The position numbers were made by a program, and so were the translations under genes. The notes under the pieces were generated by a model. That model was not told where the DNA came from. It was given only the letters and a program-made list of their open reading frames with translations, and made no database searches. A DNA stretch of 48,350 nucleotides, taken from positions 1-48,350 of the forward strand of contig JAAWCJ010000045.1 of the NCBI GenBank assembly GCA_022793195.1, in the 5' to 3' direction. Numbering within the stretch: position 1 is the stretch's first letter; each line of letters begins with the position of its first letter. Source of the DNA: Lachnospiraceae bacterium (GTDB taxonomy: Bacteria; Bacillota; Clostridia; Lachnospirales; Lachnospiraceae). Of the stretch, positions 6,710 to 14,095 are shown in pieces.

Positions 6710-7414
6710 TCACTTACTCGCTTCAATCACTGCATAAACCTGTCCTTCCGGGCCTTTTAAGGCTACCGTATGGCGGTTTTCCTCTTTTTTGACAGCCGGC
6801 ACAATCATGTCCCCGTGCACAGCAGCATGTTTATAAGCCACCCGCAGAGTTTTTATCTCGGAATCTTTAGGCAGCCATTCTTCCGCCATTTCAATATATT
6901 TCGCATTATTCACATGTCCGTTGGTATCTATCTGGACTCTCCTCACCGGAAAGGCAGGATATTCTGTCATTCCCTCGGGAAGTTCGATTTTTCTACCCAT
7001 ATATTCCATATCCAGAGCTTTTTCCTGGCTATATAAATCTATGGTTTCCTGGTCAATCCGCTCCGGCCGCCTGGTTTCCGTATTCATATAAACCCAGGTG
7101 GAATCAGCTCTGATGAGGAACTCCCCGGCTCTGTCCCAGAGTGCAAAATTCCTGTATCCATACATGGCCTTAAACCCCCTGGCCCAGGTTCCCACCGTGA
7201 TCTCCTCTCCAAGCCTTGCCCTCCCCTGAATTTCAATCTGCCAGGCAGAAAGAAACCAGGCCCTTCTTTTTTCCCTCATGGCTTCCACACCCAAGCCCAG
7301 GGTCTCCGACTGGAATGTACTGCAGTCTTGCATATAATGAACGGCTGAATAAAGGCTTAAATATCCGTCAGCCCCTGTCTCGCTGTATCTTACCCTGCTC
7401 TTAAAAGAATACAT
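6710..7414 (-). CDS. Acyl-ACP thioesterase
   Basis: A 234-residue acyl-ACP thioesterase (PF01643 type, double hot-dog fold) that releases free fatty acid from acyl carrier protein. The N-terminal hot dog has YSETGADGYLSLYSAVHYMQ and the central AWFLSAWQIEI. The second half has the conserved VQIDTNGHVNNAKYIEM, in which Asp, Asn and His match the catalytic network, and the downstream MAEEW. I prefer the ATG at 7414; a TTG one codon earlier is possible. A GGGAGAAG site precedes it. It is transcribed toward the cvfB-like gene and diverges from a HAD phosphatase. Confidence 0.9.
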   Translation of the reverse strand: MYSFKSRVRYSETGADGYLSLYSAVHYMQDCSTFQSETLGLGVEAMREKRRAWFLSAWQIEIQGRARLGEEITVGTWARGFKAMYGYRNFALWDRAGEFLIRADSTWVYMNTETRRPERIDQETIDLYSQEKALDMEYMGRKIELPEGMTEYPAFPVRRVQIDTNGHVNNAKYIEMAEEWLPKDSEIKTLRVAYKHAAVHGDMIVPAVKKEENRHTVALKGPEGQVYAVIEASK

Positions 7415-7563
7415 CAATATCTTCTCCCTGTATCTTGACTATGTCCCTTTTTAATCATATACTTTATAAATAGTTTGCGGCGGCCCAAAAAGGACAGCCC
7501 TTCGGATAGTATAACACATCTGTCTGTAAATTGCTCTTACTTTTTTGCCTGTGGAGGATAATT

Positions 7564-8343
7564 ATGATTCGTCTCATCGCAAGCGATATCGATGGTACAA
7601 TTTTAAGAAACGGCGCCCAGGCGCTGCCGCCCCGTATGGTTCCCCTCTTGCAGAGGCTCATCAAAAAAGGGGTTCTTTTCGTGGCGGCCAGCGGCCGCCA
7701 GTATGCAAATCTGCAGCGGCTGATGGGAGCCGCGGCTCCCGACGTGGATTATATCTGCGAAAATGGCGCCTTTGTAGTCCACAAAGGCGAGATCATCTAT
7801 AAAGCTGTCATGGACAGGGCACTGGGCCAGGAACTGATGGCCGATATTCTTTCCGTACCGGACTGCGAGGTTCAGCTTTCCGGTATCAATACTGCTTATA
7901 TTAAACCAAAGCGCCCCGCTTTCACGGAGCACTTAAAGTATGTACTGAAAAATAATATTACAGAAGTAACGGATCTTTTCTCCACACCGGAAGAATATAT
8001 TAAAATTTCCGCCTATGTCCACGGGGAAAAGACGGAAGAATATATGGAAGAATTCCGAAAACGCTGGGGAAGCCACTTCACCCTGGCTTCCACTTGCGCC
8101 CACTGGATTGATTTTATCCCGCCGGGTATCCACAAAGGCTACGCCATGGAAGCCCTCATGGAAACCCTCGCCATATCAAAAAAAGAAACCATGGCTTTTG
8201 GAGACAATTATAACGACCTGGAGCTTTTGGCCTGCGCCGAAGAAAGCTATGCCGTCTCCACTGCCAAACCGGAAGTCATCGCCGCCTGCCGCCACACCTG
8301 TGAATATGTGGAAGACGTCCTGGAAACACTTTTGCTTCCTTAA
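7564..8343 (+). CDS. Cof-type HAD-IIB phosphatase
   Basis: A second HAD-IIB phosphatase of 259 residues. Motif I is IASDIDGTIL, motif II is VAASGRQ, the conserved Lys is in GIHKGYAMEAL and motif IV is AFGDNYNDLELL. The C2 cap lies between, so sugar-phosphate-type substrates are likely but undefined. I start at the ATG at 7564 because GGAGGATAATT precedes it; the longer upstream frame (from 7531) overlaps this ribosome site. It is one of the few plus-strand genes here, diverging from the thioesterase and converging on the flavodoxin-like gene. Confidence 0.9.
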   Translation: MIRLIASDIDGTILRNGAQALPPRMVPLLQRLIKKGVLFVAASGRQYANLQRLMGAAAPDVDYICENGAFVVHKGEIIYKAVMDRALGQELMADILSVPDCEVQLSGINTAYIKPKRPAFTEHLKYVLKNNITEVTDLFSTPEEYIKISAYVHGEKTEEYMEEFRKRWGSHFTLASTCAHWIDFIPPGIHKGYAMEALMETLAISKKETMAFGDNYNDLELLACAEESYAVSTAKPEVIAACRHTCEYVEDVLETLLLP

Positions 8344-8354
8344 ACTATACCTTT

Positions 8355-8873
8355 TCAGTTTCCCCGGACATATTTAAGGACAGGTCTGATTAAGTTCCGG
8401 TCTGAGATATCGTATGACCGGCTGACCATCTGCGCCATCTGCTCTTCCTCCAGGGTTTTCTGTTTTTTTCCGTTTACCATGGCAGAAAAAGCCTTCATCA
8501 TAATCCTTGAAGCCGCCCCCATCCGCTCATAGCGAAGGCCTCCCGGCAGATAAAAGGCGGCCATCTCCTCTCCCGGTACTGTCAATGTTTTCAGGAACTG
8601 CTCTATCTGCTGCGCTCCGGCAGGGGAAGCGCCCACCGCAAAGACCGCTTTTCGTTTTCCCCTCCAGGCCGGCAGCATTTCCTGAAACCATTTGTATTTC
8701 TTAAGTTTCCCCGCATGGCACCAGCTTCCAAAAATAATCGTATCATACCTGGAAAAGTCAATCCTTTTTCGTTCTTCAAAAGAAAAACAAGGACAGGAAA
8801 GCTCCCCCGCCATCCATTCTGCGTATTGTCTCGTGAAGCCTGTCTGTGAATGATAAAGAATCACCGGTTTCAT
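8355..8873 (-). CDS. Flavodoxin-domain protein
   Basis: A 172-residue flavodoxin-like protein. The N-terminal phosphate-binding loop for FMN is YHSQTGFTRQYAEWM, followed by the typical YDTIIFGSWCHAGKL and AVFAVGASP strands. It resembles the Flavodoxin_5/HemG-like group rather than classical electron-carrier flavodoxins. Residues past about 120 are a charged helical tail. It lies 16 nt behind a TetR regulator and very likely forms a two-gene operon with it, so the regulator probably controls its level in response to an unknown small molecule. The electron partner is not identifiable. Confidence 0.85.
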   Translation of the reverse strand: MKPVILYHSQTGFTRQYAEWMAGELSCPCFSFEERKRIDFSRYDTIIFGSWCHAGKLKKYKWFQEMLPAWRGKRKAVFAVGASPAGAQQIEQFLKTLTVPGEEMAAFYLPGGLRYERMGAASRIMMKAFSAMVNGKKQKTLEEEQMAQMVSRSYDISDRNLIRPVLKYVRGN

Positions 8874-8889
8874 TTTACGTTCCTCCGTC

Positions 8890-9504
8890 TTATACTTTGT
8901 CCCGTGTTTTTCGGTACTGGTTTATAAACTGCCGGATATGGCGTTTCATCGGTTCCACCGCCTCCGTAGCGCTGTCGCAGGTATGAATCAGCATAAACAC
9001 CGGGCCATAAAATTCCAGGGCAGCTGTCTCAGGATCCGCCTTTTGAAATTCTCCCTGCTCCATTAATATAGAAAACAGCCGGCTCTGAAAACGAAGGGGA
9101 TAATCCCTGTAAAGATTCCGGTAGATTTCTTTCGCTTTCGGGTTTTCGTACTGATTCACTGTCAGGAGCTTTCGGAAACGTATATTGCAGGAATCTTCAA
9201 AAAAATATCGGAACGTAGACAATAGCAGTTCCTCCAGCCTGTCCGGTTCCGCATTAAAATACATGGAAATATCATCTTCTCTTGTAAAAGGAAGCCCCTG
9301 ACTTCGGAAATATTCCTCCGCCTTTCTGAAACAATACTCCACAATGGTGTCAAAAATATCCTGCTTATTCTTAAAATGATAATACAAAGAACTTTCCCGG
9401 ATTCCCACTTCCCTGGCAATGTCACGAACCGATACGGCGTCATATCCCTTCTCAGAAAACAGTTGAAGGGCTGTCTCTATAATCTGTTCTTTTGTGTTTC
9501 CCAT
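8890..9504 (-). CDS. TetR/AcrR family repressor
   Basis: A 204-residue TetR-type regulator. The N-terminal HTH is unmistakable: TKEQIIETALQLFSEKGYDA, then VSVRDIAREVGIRESSLYYH and FKNKQDIF. The C-terminal ligand domain is divergent, so the inducer is unknown. I chose the ATG at 9504 (MGNTKEQ), which has AGGGGA six bases upstream; an ATG at 9510 is close behind. Its own promoter contains an 18-bp imperfect palindrome between -35 and -10, consistent with autorepression. The downstream partner is the flavodoxin-like gene. Confidence 0.92.
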   Translation of the reverse strand: MGNTKEQIIETALQLFSEKGYDAVSVRDIAREVGIRESSLYYHFKNKQDIFDTIVEYCFRKAEEYFRSQGLPFTREDDISMYFNAEPDRLEELLLSTFRYFFEDSCNIRFRKLLTVNQYENPKAKEIYRNLYRDYPLRFQSRLFSILMEQGEFQKADPETAALEFYGPVFMLIHTCDSATEAVEPMKRHIRQFINQYRKTRDKV

Positions 9505-9563
9505 CTCCATTCCCCTTCTGATTCTCCTATGGCTCTTCCCTTTGCCGAACAACTGTTAGAAAC

Positions 9564-9592
9564 ATTATACCTAACAATCGTTCGGTTGTAAA
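9564..9592 (-). promoter_or_regulatory. tetR promoter with built-in operator
   Basis: On the minus strand TTTACA (9592-9587), a 17-bp spacer and TATAAT (9569-9564). The spacer is almost wholly an 18-bp dyad, ACCGAACGATTGTTAGGT, with 14 of 18 positions symmetric. A TetR dimer bound here would block polymerase. Confidence 0.8.
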
Positions 9593-9632
9593 GTGTTTTT
9601 TCCGTTTTAAACCTTTACAAAAAATATTTCAC

Positions 9633-11397
9633 CTACGCCGCCTTTGCATTGGCATTAATCTCGTCGATAACCTTCCTATCCCCATCCATATATTTAAATC
9701 GGTAAAAATATCTACAACGCTCCCCTGATCTGCGAACGGTGATTTCTACAGAACGGATAAGTCTTTCATTAATCCGTTATGTACGATATATTCAACGATC
9801 TGATTTACAAAATAGATCTGTCTGCTGTCCAGATCAGCCTCATTCAGATACTCAGCAAAGGCTTCTTTTGCTGCGTTCATATCCAGCTCCACAATCTTTC
9901 GGACAAACTCTCCCAGAGGCTTATCCCCATACTCAGCTTCATAGTCCTCCTTCGTTCCCAGATCACTTCACAGAATTTTTTCCCATATTTTTTTCCGGCC
10001 AGGTATGCCAGTTCTATCCCGTATATCAATGCGTCAAACCGAACCGCGCTCGCCTCTCCTCCATCCGCTAAAATCAGCGGAGCCACCTCTTCCCTTACCA
10101 GCAACGTATCCTCATAGCTGAGAGCCTGATAATTATCTTTTTCCTCGCAGAGGTTTGTCACCGATAAATCCGGGAGAAGATTCACAAAACTCCGTTTCGC
10201 CTGAGTTATCAGAGAATTGCAGTCTGCCAGGAATAAAATATTCTTTACCCAGCCGCTTTGCAGTAAGACGTCGCACAGGGAGATAACCGTTCTTGTTTTC
10301 CCGGATCCTGTGGCCATCACAAGCAATGCTTTCCGGCGGTTCTTTCTTCCAAAGCTGTCACAAACCGCCTTAACCGCACTTTCCTGGCAGTACCGCCCTG
10401 CAATATTCTTATCCACCGTAATATGCCGCAAGCTTGTTTTCATGGACTGAAGATTAAACCATTTTTCCAGATCCCTTTTGGAATAAATTACAGATATTTT
10501 TCGCTCCGGATACTGCCCGTCGTCAATTCTGGTATCAAATCCATTGGTCAGGAAAATCACCGGCCTTCTGCCGCACTGCTTTTCCAGAAGATCTGCATAT
10601 AACTTTACCTGCTGGCGCCCTTTTGCCACATCCAGGCAAGTACGTTTTGCGTCAATTACCGCGAGAGGCCTGTGGGCGTCGTCATATAGCACATAATCTG
10701 CATAGCCCACCTCAGATTTGTTTGGCATCCCCGGAAGTTCCATCTCATTGATCCAGTTTTTTCCTTCCGTCCATCCTGCATCCTCCAGCATGGTGTCTAT
10801 GTAAAGCTTCCTGGTCTTATACTCCGACAAATCAAGGGGTTTCGGTACATAGGTCTGCCGCTGTTCTTCGCGCCTTGCCGTCAGCTGCTCTTTCAGCGCC
10901 TGATTTTCCGCGATGAGGGCTTTCAGGTCAACTTCCGAAATCGGTACGTCTTCTTTCGTGGCAAGCTGCCTGGATTCCTCCAAGAATTCCGCATGAAACT
11001 CTCCCTCTGTATAATCTTCCCCATAACAATAAGCGATAAAATCCAGGAAAATGTACAGATTTTCCAGACATAGTTTTGCTTTATCCAAGGTAATTTTCTT
11101 TCCGTTATGGGCCGCGTTATTTCCCACTCTCCGTATAAAGTTCAGTCTTCTCCAGAGATCCGGATCCACAATATCCCTGAACTCTTCCGCACCCGTCAGG
11201 CTGGCCAACGTATCCTGATACGGCATGGCAAGAGAACCATCCACGGAATACATCCATTTGATGGCAAACTCCATCGCCTGGCGGCAATTAATCACGCTGG
11301 CTTCCAGATCAATATGTAATATTTTTTCAGCCGAAATAGCTACGTCCGCGAAAGAATCAAACTGCGGTTCCTCCTTAAGGAAATCAAAGTTGGTCAT
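9633..11397 (-). pseudogene. hsdR: Type I restriction HsdR, decayed by deletions and frameshifts
   Basis: The 5' part is a good HsdR: a DUF4145-like N-terminus (residues 1-140), the nuclease-type domain with YADYVLYDDAHRPLAVIDAK (the D...DAK pair), and Walker A LLVMATGSGKTRTV. After EKDNYQA the sequence jumps straight to LSYEDTLLVREEVAPLI, a C-terminal HsdR segment, so the DEAH box and remaining helicase motifs are missing. A second loss follows KKYGK, with a frame change. The other frame then shows EYGDKPLGEFVRKIV and FAEYLNEADLDSRQIYFVNQ, an in-frame TAG, and a last fragment ending at 9633. The 506-codon open frame is therefore not an intact enzyme. It cannot act as a restriction motor. Confidence 0.85.
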
Positions 11398-11419
11398 CTG
11401 TAAACCCCCTTACTTCTTT

Positions 11420-12319
11420 TTAATCCGCCATCACCCCTTTCAAGTAATTAATAAATGCACAGCATGAAATCAACATAAACTTTGCTTCTTCAAATGTTGA
11501 GGCCTTTCCCCCTATGTCTCCGGCATGCCTGATGCCATTTGCATCACTCGTATATCCATACAATATATTAAATGCAGATTTTAAGCCCGAATGAATTACA
11601 ACACCATTCCTTTCCAATTTTTTCAGCATATTTCCTAATGTTGCCTCTTTTCCTCTAACCTCTGTAATAATTTCGCACATAGCTTCTACGCCGCTAATAC
11701 TTTCTTTGATGGAGTTCTCGTAATCAGGGTGTTCCCTGTTTGCCAATAAACTGTGAGCTTTTGTTATATGCAGCGTCACCGCTGTATACCCACTATCTAC
11801 TGTTGCTTTAATAGTCCCCATTTCTATTTCATCACTAATCGGAGAAATTAAACCGTCAATAAACCTGTATCCTACATACTCCCGCTTAAATAGTTTATTA
11901 AATTCATCAAATACACTATACTTTTCTTCTACAAATGGATAATTGTACATTTCATCGGAAAATCTATCGCCGAATTCCTTTTCCCAGTATTCTCCAATCG
12001 CTTCAATCAATGTCAATACATCGTCATAGGAATTATTCATTATAACCTGATTTATTTCATCAAAAAATTCATCGTCGTTTATCAATATTCTTGCATCAAC
12101 TTTTTGGCAAAAAACTTCGCTGGTAACATATCTAAAAAAACTTTGCTTATACTCATGGGGATAGTGATATTGTTGATATAAATATTTATATTGTTTGCTT
12201 AACAAGTTATAAATTTGTATACGCGTTCTATTGTCTAAATTTTTTAGTTGAATTCCCGTATTTTCAGATTTAATTTCTTGACGATCAGAGAATCCGCCTC
12301 TTCTGTTTACTTTTACCAC
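11420..12319 (-). CDS. AbiJ-like abortive infection protein
   Basis: A protein of about 299 residues lying between hsdS and hsdR remnants. The N-terminal part begins RRGGFSDRQEIK, close in style to the AbiJ N-terminal domain (FS-R motif). The C-terminal 130 residues contain ESISGVEAMCEIITEVRG, LGNMLKKLERNGVVIHSGLK and DANGIRHAGD, matching the abortive-infection C-terminal (Abi_C) type that ends in an IRHA motif. The frame is open throughout, unlike its neighbours. The start is uncertain: GTG at 12319 has AGGGGTG six bases upstream, while GTG at 12328 overlaps that site. Genes of this class are carried as cargo in type I loci; the trigger and target are unknown. The base composition is AT-rich. 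Confidence 0.65.
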   Translation of the reverse strand: MVKVNRRGGFSDRQEIKSENTGIQLKNLDNRTRIQIYNLLSKQYKYLYQQYHYPHEYKQSFFRYVTSEVFCQKVDARILINDDEFFDEINQVIMNNSYDDVLTLIEAIGEYWEKEFGDRFSDEMYNYPFVEEKYSVFDEFNKLFKREYVGYRFIDGLISPISDEIEMGTIKATVDSGYTAVTLHITKAHSLLANREHPDYENSIKESISGVEAMCEIITEVRGKEATLGNMLKKLERNGVVIHSGLKSAFNILYGYTSDANGIRHAGDIGGKASTFEEAKFMLISCCAFINYLKGVMAD

Positions 12320-12354
12320 TCTGCTCACCCCTTTTTATTTTACCAAACCGTATA

Positions 12355-13510
12355 TCAACTAAAATATTTTTGCATCAAACTGTTAAATAGTAACTGTGTC
12401 TCGTGCAATGATTTCTGCGTTACAGCTTTTGATTTGTCTACTTGTTCAGCAAAATTTCCAAATTTATTTTGAAGATCAACTGGAGGAAATATAAACTCCA
12501 TCTCCGATAATTGTCCTTTACTTAAAATTCCCTTTAATGCCATATTAATAGTACTCTGAATTACGCATTTTGAAAGTTCAAACAGTATATATCCTTCGGG
12601 TTAATCCCATTTATCTGCTGATTAAATGAAACTTTTCGATTAGCAATAGCAACATTACCTATACATCCAATACCCCCTGCAATACATGTCATTAGAATTG
12701 ATCCAGCGTCAACACTTCTTCCAATTTTAAGTCCTTCCTCAGATAAATACTCTTCAGCAGTTGTTAAATTAGCATTAGGAGTATTAATATTATCTGATTT
12801 GATCCACTCAACATAGTCACCATAATATTCTGATACTTTCCTTGATGGAGTATTACCTGTTATAATATCGCATTTATCAGCCAATGGCTTCTTATCCCAT
12901 CCCATAGGATTAGTAATGGGATCCCCAAACATCTCCACAAATCGGGATTTGATTAATTCGCCAAGCTGAGTAATTTGCTCTCTTTGTAGTTTAATTATTT
13001 CATAAAGCATGTCCAATTTCTTGCATATATCTTTCTGTCTTTCAATACTTACTTCTTTTACTTCATATTTTGATACATAATCATCTGTCTTTAGATTATA
13101 AAGTCCTGTTGTTTTATTTTCATATGCTTTTGTCCCTCCTTTTATATAATTGAAAAAAGGGGAATAAAATACATATTTAGAATCCCATTTTTCTTTATCT
13201 TTGACTCTTAACAAACCAGTAAAATTGTTAAACAAATATATATGTTCAGAACCGTCAAAAAAAATTACCCTACCAACTGGCTGTTTATCACTCCCGCCTG
13301 ATTTTTCAATAATAATATCGCCGTGCCTCAAATATTTTTCTTCAATATTCTTTTTAGAAATCTTTCTGGTTACAATGTTTTCATAATTGACACTGCCTTC
13401 ATTAGTAAAATTAGTTGTCCTCAGAACAGGTATTCCTGTCCCCCAGTATCATCAGTTCCCCATTCTCCTGACAAAGCTTTTCCTGTAATCTCGATTAATT
13501 TTGCCATCAT
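12355..13510 (-). pseudogene. hsdS: Type I specificity subunit HsdS, two frameshifts
   Basis: Three frames together spell one HsdS. Frame one starts at 13510 (MMAKLIEITGKALSGEWGTD) and hits a stop near 13421. The continuation TGIPVLRTTNFTNEG is in another frame, the switch lying at a run of five G (13440-13444). The main frame runs from about 13420 to 12561, with the central conserved helix RQKDICKKLDMLYEIIKLQR and the second target-recognition domain beginning NPMGWDKKPLADKCDIITGN. Near 12575 a second shift leads into FELSKCVIQST and the typical C-terminal repeat GILSKGQLSEMEFIFPPVDL. Two independent shifts suggest decay, though the G-run could be phase-variable. Confidence 0.85.
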
Positions 13511-13531
13511 TCATCCCCATAGTTCTGCGCA

Positions 13532-13813
13532 TCATGCTGTCTTCTCTTTTACCGCGTCCAGCTTATACAACGTATCCGGATCTATATCAATACATTTCGT
13601 GCTATCCCTATTTCCGGATATATCCCAAGCCAGAGTATCGTTCATTATAGTACAGGTTTGTATAAAATATTCAATTTCTCTTAAGACAGAAAATACTTCC
13701 TTCTCCAACAATGGTTTTACATCATAACACACGATTTTACCATCTTCAAAATAGACATACACCGTATATTCTTCCGTAGGAACAACCTGAACAATTTTAG
13801 GAAACATATCCAC
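13532..13813 (-). CDS. DUF2442 domain protein
   Basis: A 93-residue protein of the DUF2442 family. It starts MDMFPKIVQVVPTEEYTVYV and continues YFEDGKIVCYDVKPLLEK, with the two-strand pattern and the PLL motif typical of the family, and ends near SGNRDSTKCIDIDPDTLY. DUF2442 genes are often found next to DUF4160 genes, and the pair has been proposed as toxin-antitoxin-like; no activity can be inferred from residues. It starts 6 nt after the DUF4160 stop with a GGAGGGTGG ribosome site, so they are translationally linked. It sits just upstream of the hsdS remnant. Confidence 0.85.
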   Translation of the reverse strand: MDMFPKIVQVVPTEEYTVYVYFEDGKIVCYDVKPLLEKEVFSVLREIEYFIQTCTIMNDTLAWDISGNRDSTKCIDIDPDTLYKLDAVKEKTA

Positions 13814-13819
13814 CCTCCT

Positions 13820-14080
13820 CTACATCAATGGCGCAATTTTATCAAGCGGCTTACCATCCTTAGCTAATTCCCAATTTTGCATTAACTCATCCTGGTGCAG
13901 TACGCACCACGCCAAAATCAACTTTAACTGTCTTGACGGCAACGCGCCTTTTATAACTCTTGCTTCATCAATCTCCACCAAAGCCTTATTTCCATTATAT
14001 TCTGCATGAAAATGCGGCGGGTTATGGTCATCATAATACATTGATATTCTTATTCCAAAAAACATTGATATTTCCGGCAT
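13820..14080 (-). CDS. DUF4160 domain protein
   Basis: An 86-residue DUF4160 protein. The family signature is clear: MPEISMFFGIRISMYYDDHN followed by PPHFHAEYNGNKALVEID, then GALPSRQLKLILAWCVLHQDEL. The HNPPHFHA box with two histidines is the most conserved feature and may be catalytic or metal-binding, but that is unproven. It lies 15 nt downstream of the subtilisin-like gene and 6 nt upstream of DUF2442, in the same likely message. It may be an addiction pair with DUF2442 that stabilises the island, which is inference. Confidence 0.88.
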   Translation of the reverse strand: MPEISMFFGIRISMYYDDHNPPHFHAEYNGNKALVEIDEARVIKGALPSRQLKLILAWCVLHQDELMQNWELAKDGKPLDKIAPLM

Positions 14081-14095
14081 CCTTTTTTCTCCTTT

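Noticed and set aside
9739-10117. Plus-strand open frames over the hsdR end
   Set aside because: They are antisense to HsdR-like protein text that can be read in two minus-strand frames.
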